IMG/VR virus record: IMGVR_UViG_3300043425_000922
Span: 1 to 27,847 of that record
Direction: 5' to 3' (one strand)
Length of the DNA: 27,847 nt
DNA from: a virus
Shown here: piece after piece, positions 1 to 8,103 of the stretch
Layout of the letters: each line of letters opens with the position of its first letter
Numbering within the stretch: the stretch's first letter is position 1
Made by a program: the position numbers and the translations under genes
The notes under the pieces: generated by a model
What the model was told of the DNA's origin: nothing
Databases searched by the model: none
What the model saw: the letters and a program-made list of their open reading frames with translations, nothing else

Positions 1-567
1 TCGGCATCTTGCTTAATTTATTCCGCCGCACTCAACAGATATTATGATGTGCGCATAAGTGCATCCATTGGCGGTGGAATGCTAGTATATAGCGGCACCA
101 CGGCTGCAAGCTGCAGTTTGCTAATTACCCGAGCAGGTACTACGGATTATATAGAAGCCTCTAGCAAAGCTGCAATTAATGCAGCCGGCACAGAATTACA
201 ATTTTTTGATTGGAGGCATTATTATAATTTTGGGGCAGGAACGACAACTCAGTACGTTCGAGGAGCAATCTATAATCCAACTACTGGCGCACTTGTTGGA
301 CAGAATTCTTATACTCCCGGAACTACTATAGAAGTACTTTGTGGTGCAACATATTTTCCCATTTACAATAGATTTATCGGAAGAACAAAATTTGGTGGAC
401 TTGTTGCCCTACGGATTACTGCACCATCCACACTAACTGTCAACTATAATTATAATGCTGGCTATCTATTGCCGACACTGGGGCAAAATAACATAGATAG
501 CATTATCTCTGCTCCTGCCGGACTTGTGACTATTGCAGACAACGGCCAAGGCTACACCAATCCATGA
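1..567 (+). CDS. Virion protein, C-terminal part (cut by window edge)
   Basis: The frame is open from the first base, so the gene begins outside the window; 188 residues are visible and the GTG at 49 is not needed as a start. The visible part is rich in Thr, Gly, Ala, Tyr and Asn with alternating hydrophobic residues, as expected of a beta-rich structural protein, and has no enzymatic motif I recognise. It ends 11 bases before a small membrane protein gene and is followed by tail-type genes on the same strand, so a head-tail or tail component is the natural inference. I cannot name the family. Confidence 0.7.
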   Translation, partial: SASCLIYSAALNRYYDVRISASIGGGMLVYSGTTAASCSLLITRAGTTDYIEASSKAAINAAGTELQFFDWRHYYNFGAGTTTQYVRGAIYNPTTGALVGQNSYTPGTTIEVLCGATYFPIYNRFIGRTKFGGLVALRITAPSTLTVNYNYNAGYLLPTLGQNNIDSIISAPAGLVTIADNGQGYTNP

Positions 568-578
568 CTTAAAATCCC

Positions 579-797
579 ATGGCGACGCAAGCTCCTTTCT
601 CCAGCCCCCTCACCGAAGAACAGATTGAGCACATTGCAGAAAGGGCTGCTGAGAAAGCTGCTCGAAAAGTAATGAGCACTCTGACGGATCATATGTACCG
701 AGAGGTTGGCAAAGGTGTAGTTAATAAGCTCTTTTGGATCATCGGCGTAATTTCTATCGGGCTCTACATGTGGTTGAAACAAAAAGGACTAGTCTAA
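579..797 (+). CDS. Small membrane-anchored phage protein
   Basis: This 72-residue protein has a charged, helical N-terminal half (about residues 11-45, rich in Glu, Ala, Lys and Arg) and one hydrophobic segment at about 51-66 near the C-terminus, followed by a short Lys-containing tail. That layout predicts a cytoplasmic helix with a C-terminal membrane anchor. Similar short Ala/Glu-rich proteins with a terminal membrane helix occur among tail genes of other phages, but their role is not known to me. The next gene starts 1 base after its stop, so the two are co-translated. The Shine-Dalgarno site is poor. A holin or spanin role cannot be excluded, but the lysis pair at 3527-4074 makes it less likely. 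Confidence 0.7.
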   Translation: MATQAPFSSPLTEEQIEHIAERAAEKAARKVMSTLTDHMYREVGKGVVNKLFWIIGVISIGLYMWLKQKGLV

Positions 798-798
798 A

Positions 799-2514
799 AT
801 GGCTGTTCAACGATTCAAAGTGCCGCTGAATAACGCGGCATTTCCACTTATCTCTGCGGAAGCTCCTCGGGCAGTATTTGTGCCGGGACTTGATGTTGCC
901 TCCCGTGCGCCCAGAGGCTTTGTTGCCAGCGACGATAGCGCAGATTATAATCTGGCACAGATCCTGTACGGAGAAAACTTCATGCCCGTGGGCAATGGAG
1001 TGCGATCTGTAGGGTACAGCCAACTTATTGCTCCTACCGCCAACACTGATTTTGATTCTATTTTTGCGCTGCGGGACGAAGATGAGAATGTCGTCTTGTA
1101 TAGTCCTGGTGGAGGAAAGAATTACGTCTATGATAATGCACTGGCCACTTGGTCATCTACCACTATTCCTACAATCTATTCCAAGACTTTCTCTCCCACG
1201 TCTGATCCTGCTACAAGCAAAGTCACATATGCGTATGTGCAAGGATACACTTTTGTCTGCTACAGCCGACTGAAGTCCAATGATGCCACTCCGGTGGACA
1301 TGAGTCTTTTGTACTGGAACGCAGCCACACAATCTCTGGCTGTGCCCACTGGGCTTATTGACAATCTGCCATTTCCCGCTGGGGAAATTGATGGTATCGC
1401 TGCCTCCAACGGCTATCTTATCATGTGGTCTGGCATTACAATTGCTTGGGCTGCATGGGTGGACACTAGCAATTCTTTCAACTTTGCTTCACAAGTTGAT
1501 GGAGAGTTGACTGGGTCCGGAAATAATATTCCTGAGGACATTCAAGGCACAATCAATGCCATTGTCCCTGTAGCTGGCGGATTCATTGCCTTCACTGTGC
1601 GCAATGCGATTGCGTACAATTATGTGGCAAACAACCTTGTGGCCCCCTGGGTCATGCGAGAAATTCCAAACTGCGGCGGCTTGGAAAGCTATGAACAAGC
1701 CACGGTGGAAGGTAGTCTTGGTAGAGTGTATGCCTACACGACTGCAGGAATGCAGTCTGCGTCGCTCAATTCTGCTGAGCTGATTTTTCCTGAGGTTGCA
1801 GATTTTATTGCATCTCGGGAAATTGAGACGTACAACTCCACTACTCGGCTGCTTTCACAAGCCACGACAACTACAGACTTTTACATCAAGGTCACGGTAG
1901 TTGGTAATAGATACCTTGTCGTATCGTACGGTACAGTTCCTGGAGTTTACTCTTACGCCCTTGTCCATGACTTCTCACTGAAGCGCTGGGGCAAGATGGC
2001 AATCATTCACAAGGATTGCTTCTATTATAACTATGGAGCCATTGCATCAACTCTCACTTACGCGATGCTGCTGAGCACGCCTTACAGTGATATGTTGGTA
2101 TCGCCAACGTACGCTGCAGCAAGTGAACAAAGTGGCGAGTTTGTCTCTGCTCCTCACGGTTTGGCGTTCCTACAAGACACTGGCAGAGTTGTGCTGGCAG
2201 ACTGGTCCAAGCAAGCTCGTGCAACTGCAGATGCCGGAGTTATTATTCTTGGTCGCGTGCAGCTGACTCGCAGCCGGAATGTGCAACTGAATCGTATAGA
2301 GATTGAAGGATTCAAGAATGGCAATGTTTTTGTTGTGCCTTCCTACGATGGGCGCAACTTGGCTGCTGCAGAACAGCTTACTGCTATTACCGTTGATAGT
2401 GATTATCGAGATTTCGGTGCTTTTGTAGACTGCAAAAATTTCAATATTATTATGCAGGGCACATTTGATGTCAGTACCATGATTCTTGAGGCCACTCCTA
2501 CTGGAGCATTCTGA
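799..2514 (+). CDS. Large tail-type virion protein
   Basis: The product is 571 residues, beta-rich, poor in Cys and full of repeated aromatic, Gly and Ser segments; no catalytic motif is visible. Near the N-terminus it has a stretch around residues 50-75 (YGENFMPVGNGVRSVGY) that resembles the start of podoviral tail-tube or nozzle proteins with a beta-propeller-like body. I infer a tail or nozzle protein from size, composition and position between a small membrane protein and the fibre-like gene; the exact family is not certain. An AAGGA lies 12 bases before the ATG, a rather long spacing. The stop overlaps the next start by one base (TGATG), implying translational coupling. Confidence 0.7.
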   Translation: MAVQRFKVPLNNAAFPLISAEAPRAVFVPGLDVASRAPRGFVASDDSADYNLAQILYGENFMPVGNGVRSVGYSQLIAPTANTDFDSIFALRDEDENVVLYSPGGGKNYVYDNALATWSSTTIPTIYSKTFSPTSDPATSKVTYAYVQGYTFVCYSRLKSNDATPVDMSLLYWNAATQSLAVPTGLIDNLPFPAGEIDGIAASNGYLIMWSGITIAWAAWVDTSNSFNFASQVDGELTGSGNNIPEDIQGTINAIVPVAGGFIAFTVRNAIAYNYVANNLVAPWVMREIPNCGGLESYEQATVEGSLGRVYAYTTAGMQSASLNSAELIFPEVADFIASREIETYNSTTRLLSQATTTTDFYIKVTVVGNRYLVVSYGTVPGVYSYALVHDFSLKRWGKMAIIHKDCFYYNYGAIASTLTYAMLLSTPYSDMLVSPTYAAASEQSGEFVSAPHGLAFLQDTGRVVLADWSKQARATADAGVIILGRVQLTRSRNVQLNRIEIEGFKNGNVFVVPSYDGRNLAAAEQLTAITVDSDYRDFGAFVDCKNFNIIMQGTFDVSTMILEATPTGAF

Positions 2515-3515
2515 TGCCGCAGCCATTAATTACTACTGGCCTGCCGTCATATCCTGCCGGACTTACGGACGATGACGCCAACCTGGTTGTGCCACTGTAT
2601 AAGGCCGTCAACACGTTGGCACAGCAGCTTAGTCTTACTACTGGCAATGTGCAGTACAGTCCTGGAGAGATGGCAGGGCTCAATCAGTTCACTACATTGC
2701 TGAATCAGAAGACTCAGAAGATATTCATAAAAGCTGGGGAGGCATTGAGTTATGGTAATGTCGTCACACTTTCTGTGTCAGGCGGCAAGGTTGTAGCGTA
2801 CAAAGCCAGCGCATCTGATCTGACAAAGCCAGCTCATGCAATTGTTGATGAGTCCGCAGGAATTGCAATCAATGAGTATGGGGAAGCTATACTGCTAATG
2901 GGGCTGACCGAAGGTATTACTGGCACTACGTTTGGTGCTGTGTATTACCTGAGCACAGCTGGACAAGTGCAGTTGGCACGGCCTCATGGTCCTAATATTC
3001 TCACACAAGTTGTTGGTTATGGATTGGGCAGCGCCGGATTTATGGCAGCTATTCAGGCGCCGGGAGATACTTCCTACGGCACATTCCTAGATACTACTAC
3101 TCAAGTACAGACTGCCATCAATACTGCTAAGGCAGTGACATTCAACACCACAGACATTTCCCGCGGGGTAACTGTTGGATCTCCAACCTCCCGTATTATT
3201 GTCTCCAAGCAAGGTGTCTACAATTTCCAATTCTCTTTGCAGCTGGATAAACTTTCTGGTGGCACCGGAATTGTGTGGATCTGGGTGCGTATTAATGGCA
3301 TAGACGTAGCAAACTCTGGCACACAGATTCGCATTCAAGGCAATGATGCTGAGACTGTGGCAGCCTGGAATTTTGTATATGCACTCAATGCCAATGACTA
3401 TTTTGAACTGATGTGGGAAGTGGACACCACAGATGCGCGTATTCAGTATTTTGCAGGCACTGGTGTGCATCCTGCAATCCCTTCTGCACTTCTGACTGTA
3501 ACAAATAATCTATAA
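2514..3515 (+). CDS. Tail fibre-like protein with C-terminal TNF/C1q-type jelly-roll domain
   Basis: The 333-residue protein has three parts. Residues 1-65 form a helical N-terminus that could attach to the virion. Residues about 66-190 form a beta-rich region with a pattern seen in phage fibre shafts and decoration proteins. Residues about 205-333 form a jelly-roll domain with the recurrent signature GVYNFQFSLQLD, a WVRINGIDV strand, an AETVAAWNFV strand and DYFELMWEV. This C-terminal module is common in fibres and appendages of aquatic phages and is usually a trimeric surface-binding domain. A receptor-binding role is therefore likely but inferred. A GGAG sits 7 bases before the ATG. It directly precedes the lysis genes. 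Confidence 0.8.
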   Translation: MPQPLITTGLPSYPAGLTDDDANLVVPLYKAVNTLAQQLSLTTGNVQYSPGEMAGLNQFTTLLNQKTQKIFIKAGEALSYGNVVTLSVSGGKVVAYKASASDLTKPAHAIVDESAGIAINEYGEAILLMGLTEGITGTTFGAVYYLSTAGQVQLARPHGPNILTQVVGYGLGSAGFMAAIQAPGDTSYGTFLDTTTQVQTAINTAKAVTFNTTDISRGVTVGSPTSRIIVSKQGVYNFQFSLQLDKLSGGTGIVWIWVRINGIDVANSGTQIRIQGNDAETVAAWNFVYALNANDYFELMWEVDTTDARIQYFAGTGVHPAIPSALLTVTNNL

Positions 3516-3526
3516 AAGAGGTAAGA

Positions 3527-3907
3527 ATGTTTAAGTTCAGTGCAAAAAGCATCAGGAATCTCGCAGGTGTGCATCCTGACTTGCAACTTGTGATGTATCA
3601 CGCAATCGTAAATAGTCCTCTGGACTTCTCAATCACTGAGGGGCGTCGCACAATGGATCGGCAAAAAGAGCTGATCAATGCTGGCGCATCCATGACTATC
3701 AATTCACGCCATCTGACTGGCCATGCTGTTGATGTGGCCGTGTTCATTGGCCGGGAAGTGCGCTGGGACTGGCCTCTTTACGATCGACTGGCTGAGCATA
3801 TCAAGGCAACTGCTCAGAAGTTGGGAATTCCAATCGAATGGGGCGGAGATTGGAAACGGTTCAAAGATGGCCCTCATTATCAACTTCCTTGGGAAAGGTA
3901 TCCATGA
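3527..3907 (+). CDS. Endolysin, M15-type L-alanyl-D-glutamate peptidase
   Basis: This 126-residue protein matches the single-domain peptidases of the T5 endolysin/VanY (M15) type that cut the L-Ala-D-Glu bond in peptidoglycan stem peptides. The zinc ligands and catalytic residue are all in place: H62 and D69 in SRHLTGHAVDV, and D114 and H117 in KDGPHYQLPW. The EWGGDW block at 104-109 is also typical. There is no signal peptide and no cell-wall-binding domain, so export would need a holin. An AGAGGT Shine-Dalgarno site precedes the ATG. The gene overlaps the holin-like gene by ATGA, forming a two-gene lysis cassette inside the structural operon. Confidence 0.93.
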   Translation: MFKFSAKSIRNLAGVHPDLQLVMYHAIVNSPLDFSITEGRRTMDRQKELINAGASMTINSRHLTGHAVDVAVFIGREVRWDWPLYDRLAEHIKATAQKLGIPIEWGGDWKRFKDGPHYQLPWERYP

Positions 3908-4074
3908 ACGCGACTATTGTCACTGCTGTTGTGCGCCATGTGTTGACTGCTGTTGGCGGAGGCCTTGCAGTTTCTTGGGGCATTGACGGTGCAGCTTGGG
4001 AAGGCATTGTTGGGGCACTTGCAACTCTGGCTGGCTTGGGCTGGTCTATTCTTGACAAGCGGCGTAACGCCTAA
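3904..4074 (+). CDS. Holin-like small membrane protein
   Basis: The ATG at 3904 overlaps the endolysin stop (ATGA) and has an AAAGG six bases upstream, so I take it as the start although the frame is open further upstream. The 56-residue product has two hydrophobic segments, about residues 4-24 and 33-50, separated by a short loop (GIDGAAWEG) and ending in a basic tail DKRRNA. Two membrane helices with a positively charged C-terminus next to an endolysin is the class II-like holin layout. The function is inferred from topology and position; no sequence family is claimed. No separate spanin gene was found nearby. Confidence 0.78.
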   Translation: MNATIVTAVVRHVLTAVGGGLAVSWGIDGAAWEGIVGALATLAGLGWSILDKRRNA

Positions 4075-4101
4075 GTTTGTCACGCCTCGTAAGAGGATTA
4101 G

Positions 4102-4154
4102 CGTCTGCTGAAGTTTCTGGCCGTGGCTAGAATATTTTCAGTAGACGTTTTTTT
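4102..4154 (+). terminator. Intrinsic terminator after the lysis genes
   Basis: CGTCTGCTGAA (4102-4112) pairs with TTCAGTAGACG (4137-4147) with one G-T pair, and an inner TCTGGC/GGCTAGA helix (4116-4131) fills most of the loop. Seven Ts follow at 4148-4154. It separates the lysis pair from the internal virion protein genes and probably lowers, rather than abolishes, downstream transcription, since I see no convincing promoter between it and 4172. Confidence 0.85.
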
Positions 4155-4171
4155 GCGCGGAGAAATAAATC

Positions 4172-5107
4172 ATGGCAACTGCTGCAAACCAGAAAGTTCC
4201 TCAAAGTTCTGGCTCTGATATTGCTGGAATCACCCAACTTGTTAGTTTGCTGGGAGGTCAGCGTGGCACTACCACGACGACTACTAATCCGGGTGATATA
4301 GCTGCACTGCAAGATGCTTTGGGGCAACTCAAAGCTGCAGATTATACTGCCATGTTGGAAGGCATCTTCCGACAAGCTGGCGCACAAATTCCTGGATTGC
4401 GCAATGCCTACACATCTTCTATTGGTGCCCGAGGCCGCAATAATTCTGGGGTAGAGTCGGCAATGGCACAGCTGTTGAAGGCCACTACTCTACAGGCACA
4501 AGAGAAGATTGCAGCTCAGCAACTGGCAAATCAGCAAACACAAGTGCAAGCTGGTAATGCTATTGCCAGTGCCACCAAAGGCACGCAGACTACGCAAGCT
4601 ACAAAAAGTGGACTTGATCTCGGCCGTGCCGCCGCACTGCTGGCGCTTTGGCAAGGCATTGGCCAACTTACTGGGGGCAAAAAGCTCACTGATATGTTGC
4701 CCAGCATGACTGGTGGGGCGGCTGGGGCTGGCGTGACTAGTACTGCTCCTGCGATTGCTGCACCTGCAGGCACTGTTATTCCTTCGCCTGCGCAGACTGT
4801 AGAACCAATGTCAGCCGCTCCAGTGACTAGCGGAGGTAATGCTATTGGAGATGTACTTTCCAATGCATTGAAAGCCATGGGAAATATTGTTGCATATGGT
4901 AGCACTACTCCTCCAATGATTGCGGCTCCTGGGGCAGCTTCTGAGCCTGGAATGTCACTAGACCCTAATGCAAATATGTTGGGGCTAGACTGGGATACCT
5001 TGTTGATGGGATCTAGCCCTCAGCAAAGTACTGCTATTTCCCCTAGTATGCCTATGCCTACAATAGATTGGAATCGTCCTTCCTTTGACATTGCTTACAG
5101 GGACTAA
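4172..5107 (+). CDS. Probable internal virion (ejection) protein, 311 aa
   Basis: The ATG has a clear GGAG upstream. The 311-residue product is rich in Ala, Gly, Thr and Gln. A helical region with likely coiled coil spans about residues 45-145 (repeated Gln/Ala-rich heptads around TTLQAQEKIAAQQLANQQTQ), followed by a low-complexity Ala/Pro/Thr region at 180-235. No enzymatic motif is visible. It is the first of four consecutive genes of increasing size between lysis genes and the end of the late operon, an arrangement typical of podoviral internal core or ejection proteins that leave the capsid with the DNA. The assignment rests on this context and composition. Confidence 0.65.
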   Translation: MATAANQKVPQSSGSDIAGITQLVSLLGGQRGTTTTTTNPGDIAALQDALGQLKAADYTAMLEGIFRQAGAQIPGLRNAYTSSIGARGRNNSGVESAMAQLLKATTLQAQEKIAAQQLANQQTQVQAGNAIASATKGTQTTQATKSGLDLGRAAALLALWQGIGQLTGGKKLTDMLPSMTGGAAGAGVTSTAPAIAAPAGTVIPSPAQTVEPMSAAPVTSGGNAIGDVLSNALKAMGNIVAYGSTTPPMIAAPGAASEPGMSLDPNANMLGLDWDTLLMGSSPQQSTAISPSMPMPTIDWNRPSFDIAYRD

Positions 5108-5109
5108 TC

Positions 5110-6225
5110 ATGGCCACTTCATTCGACATTGATCCGCGGATGGTTGGGGCTAGGCGCACGTTTATCCCCACTGACTACTCTCCTACTGCCCAACTTGGTA
5201 CTGCTGCGCTGGCAGACTCTGATGTCTTGGCACAGCTTATTGCAGGATTGCAATCATTTTATAATCCTTCCAGTGCTGGTGGCGGCCAAGGAGAGCCATC
5301 AATTATGGACGTGTTGAATCAAAACCAAGCACAAGGGCAGGTCAGTGTTGGTGATGGTGTGCAGGATAATCCTGGAGGCATGACTGTTGCGCCTGGCACA
5401 GCAACTGTTGATCCTGGCCTAGTTAGCACTCTCGGCAATATTATGAGTGCCGCTGGCACTTTGTCTAATTCCCCGACTACTGCGTCAGCAGGCAGTCTTC
5501 TTGGCTTGGCAGGGCCACTGAGTCAACAAAGTCCTGCTGACGCAGTGCAGACTTTTGGAACTATTGGAGCTGGAATTGCTGGGGCCAACCCGCTGGCAGT
5601 CAGTGGCATCAATGCGCTGATTGATATGATGCAGGATCCTGTGCCTGCCACTCCAGCAGATATTGCAGGAAAGCTCACAAACATTGCTTTGAGTGCTACG
5701 CCTCTGGGCATTGTCAATAGTATTGCTGGCATGTTGTTTGGCAAGAATGCTGGCAATGTTGTCAAGGGGGCACTAACGCCTGTGTCTGACATCAGTATTT
5801 CTGACGCACTTGCAAAGCAAGCCAATCAGGAAGCTGAGGCAAAGAACATTGATCCACTTGAAGCACTGCTGAGTCTTAATGAAGCATTTGGTACTGCACC
5901 TGCTGGAGTGAGTGGCCGTACTGCAGAGGCTGATGTTTCTACTATTGGCATGGATATGTTTGGTCCTAATCTTTCTATGGGACCATCTCCGAATGAGGCG
6001 TCTATTGCATCTGGTAGCTCTCCTAGTCTTGATGTCTCAGGCGGATCTGCAGATTTGATGGGTGCCGCTGCTGATGCTATTGCTGGGGCTCTGATGGATG
6101 CCATGAGTGCGGCTGGAGGGTCTGGGGATTTGAACACTGGAGACTCTAGTGGGTCTGGCGGAGACTCAGGCTCTGGAGGAGATTCTGGATCTGGTGTAGC
6201 TGGTGATGGGCTTGGGCTCTGGTAA
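5110..6225 (+). CDS. Probable internal virion protein, Gly/Ala-rich, 371 aa
   Basis: It starts 2 bases after the previous stop. The 371-residue product is dominated by Ala, Gly, Ser, Asp and small hydrophobic residues with several weakly amphipathic or hydrophobic stretches (about 140-165 and 185-215) that could insert in membranes. The C-terminus carries a short imperfect repeat of Gly-Ser-Gly-Gly-Asp units (about residues 345-362). Such composition is common in podoviral ejection proteins. No catalytic motif was seen. The GGAC before the ATG is only a moderate ribosome site, so coupling with the upstream gene is likely. Confidence 0.62.
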   Translation: MATSFDIDPRMVGARRTFIPTDYSPTAQLGTAALADSDVLAQLIAGLQSFYNPSSAGGGQGEPSIMDVLNQNQAQGQVSVGDGVQDNPGGMTVAPGTATVDPGLVSTLGNIMSAAGTLSNSPTTASAGSLLGLAGPLSQQSPADAVQTFGTIGAGIAGANPLAVSGINALIDMMQDPVPATPADIAGKLTNIALSATPLGIVNSIAGMLFGKNAGNVVKGALTPVSDISISDALAKQANQEAEAKNIDPLEALLSLNEAFGTAPAGVSGRTAEADVSTIGMDMFGPNLSMGPSPNEASIASGSSPSLDVSGGSADLMGAAADAIAGALMDAMSAAGGSGDLNTGDSSGSGGDSGSGGDSGSGVAGDGLGLW

Positions 6226-6252
6226 TCTACATAGCATCTGAGAGGAATAAAC

Positions 6253-8064
6253 ATGACTCCAATCACGGACATTGCAGCCACTGTACAGCAGATGCTGTCT
6301 GGGCTCACTGGCGCCTCAGATGCGCGTGTCAAGACAATTGAGCAACAGGCCAATGATCTGCGTAACAGCACGGCTGCTGTAGAATCTTTGCTTCGCACTA
6401 ATATTACTGAAGCTGGGCAAGTTGCACAGACGGCTGGTCAAATTGCTGCGCAGAAGGCAGAGACTGACTACATTCGCAACAGTGCGCTTGAGCGCTCTGG
6501 TGTAATTCTTGGCATGAATGCTGATGCTGAGAATTATATTCTTCCCAAGCGTATGGCAGAATATACGCAGCTGGAAGAGGAACGTAAGGTAGCAAAAGCA
6601 GAGTACGATAAGCTGGCACAGACTGACCTGCTGAGTAACCCTGTCGGTTACATTGTTGCCCAGCTGAAACTTCCGGCCGTGGCTGCACGCAACAATGCAC
6701 TTGTTGATGCACGAGATGCCGCAGTTGCAGATATTACTACTCGGCAGCAGTTGGCAATTGCTAACAAGAGTGCTGTCACCGCCAATACAGCTGACGCACT
6801 TCGTACTACTGCGCTGCTGGAAGCTCAGAACGCACAGGCTCAGGCTAACATTGCACTGCGGCAGGCTGAAGCTGACATGACTTCCAAGATGGCTGGTGCT
6901 CGTATGCAAGAGTTCCAGCTGCGAGATAAGGCAGCCGATCTACAGGGAGATCTGTTCAACAAGCAGCTTCAAGTTCAGCAGTTTGTTATGAACTTTGAAA
7001 GCCTGCAAGAACAGCGCAAGGCTGCACGTCTGGCGGCAGAGGAGAGAATTGCGGCACAAAGAGAACGTGCTGCTATGCTGAAAGATAAGGCTGAGCGTGA
7101 TGCTATTGAGGCAGCAGAGCAAGCTAGTTTGAATGCTGGGCTAGCTACTGTGTCTCGCTTCCTGGGCTCGCCGATTCCTATGACTCTGAGCACTTGGAAA
7201 CTCATTCCAGACAGAGCCACTAAGGAAGCCTGGCTGACTGCGGCGCAGTCTGGCGTGCTAGGAGATAGTATTGCTGAAGGGTTGCAGTTTATCAATCGCG
7301 CCTCTGGTAATACCCAAGTTCTGCGCACTACTAATCCTGGAGCTTGGCGAGCTGTTCAAGGATTTACTGAAGCACTGAATAGTGTTGTTGCCACGGAGCA
7401 GCGCAAGCCGGAGAATGCCAAGGCCAAGATGGCCGATATTGTTAAGGCTGCCTCAGATCAGTATTCCAATATTGTTGTACAAAGTGCATCCAACATTGCA
7501 GCCAAGGAGACTCTCAGCAGTCCTACATTTGACAAACTCTTTAATCCTTACAAGGCACAGCACAAGGTCATGATTGACCAATTTGGTGATGCCAACAATG
7601 CTATGGTTAAGGCACTGAAGTCAACAACTGTTGGCCGTGAAGCTGAAGTTGCTGCCATGCCTAACCTCAGTTCCGAGATGGAGCAGCAGGCACTCAATGT
7701 TGTGGTGGATCAAGTCGCATCTGGCAAACTTGGTCTGGATGATGCTGCACGGCAAATCAATTCCTATTATACTGCAGCTGCAAGAAAGAACTTTGAACTC
7801 TATCAATACAATCTGTTTGGCCTGCCGGCTCAAACCAACTATGCATTCCGCATGGCTCCGAGCAAGATGTTTGGAGATGTCGTAGCTGTAGACTTCATGG
7901 ACTTTGCATCTACCAAGATGGCATTGGCTGCGCAAACTCGGCAGAAACTTTCTCCTGGCATGCTTGGTCCCATACTGTTGCCGTTGCAAGTTGGTAGTGA
8001 AGTGGGCGCTGATTTCAATGAATGGTTGCGTGGTAGGTCTACTCCTGCAGCTGCGCCTCGTTAA
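6253..8064 (+). CDS. Probable internal virion protein with long coiled coil, 603 aa
   Basis: A good AGAGGAA site precedes the ATG. The 603-residue protein is mostly helical: residues about 15-60 and 95-300 are rich in Ala, Glu, Gln, Arg and Lys with heptad-like spacing, including a strongly charged block around 250-290 (EERIAAQRERAAMLKDKAER). The C-terminal third is mixed alpha and ends in a Pro/Ala tail. Length and helical content fit the second-largest core or ejection protein of podoviruses. No lytic transglycosylase or peptidase motif was recognised. The role is inferred from its position directly before the giant 1715-residue protein. Confidence 0.65.
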   Translation: MTPITDIAATVQQMLSGLTGASDARVKTIEQQANDLRNSTAAVESLLRTNITEAGQVAQTAGQIAAQKAETDYIRNSALERSGVILGMNADAENYILPKRMAEYTQLEEERKVAKAEYDKLAQTDLLSNPVGYIVAQLKLPAVAARNNALVDARDAAVADITTRQQLAIANKSAVTANTADALRTTALLEAQNAQAQANIALRQAEADMTSKMAGARMQEFQLRDKAADLQGDLFNKQLQVQQFVMNFESLQEQRKAARLAAEERIAAQRERAAMLKDKAERDAIEAAEQASLNAGLATVSRFLGSPIPMTLSTWKLIPDRATKEAWLTAAQSGVLGDSIAEGLQFINRASGNTQVLRTTNPGAWRAVQGFTEALNSVVATEQRKPENAKAKMADIVKAASDQYSNIVVQSASNIAAKETLSSPTFDKLFNPYKAQHKVMIDQFGDANNAMVKALKSTTVGREAEVAAMPNLSSEMEQQALNVVVDQVASGKLGLDDAARQINSYYTAAARKNFELYQYNLFGLPAQTNYAFRMAPSKMFGDVVAVDFMDFASTKMALAAQTRQKLSPGMLGPILLPLQVGSEVGADFNEWLRGRSTPAAAPR

Positions 8065-8075
8065 TCTTGTTGACA

Positions 8076-8091
8076 TTGCCCGAGGGGGCAA
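8076..8091 (+). other. Small hairpin before the 1715-residue gene
   Basis: TTGCCC (8076-8081) and GGGCAA (8086-8091) form a 6-bp stem with a GAGG loop just before the AAGGAAA ribosome site of the next gene. There is no T-run on either side, so it is not an intrinsic terminator. It could stabilise mRNA or expose the ribosome site; this is speculative. Confidence 0.4.
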
Positions 8092-8103
8092 AAAGGAAAC
8101 AAC

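Noticed and set aside
1-3515. Diversity-generating retroelement target in the tail genes
   Set aside because: The fibre-like gene was considered because of its position, but no reverse transcriptase gene or template repeat was found in the window.
5826-6398. Minus-strand Pro/Ser-rich open frame of 190 codons
   Set aside because: The Pro/Ser pattern is the reverse complement of the Gly/Ser-rich end of the 371-residue protein, so it is a composition artefact.
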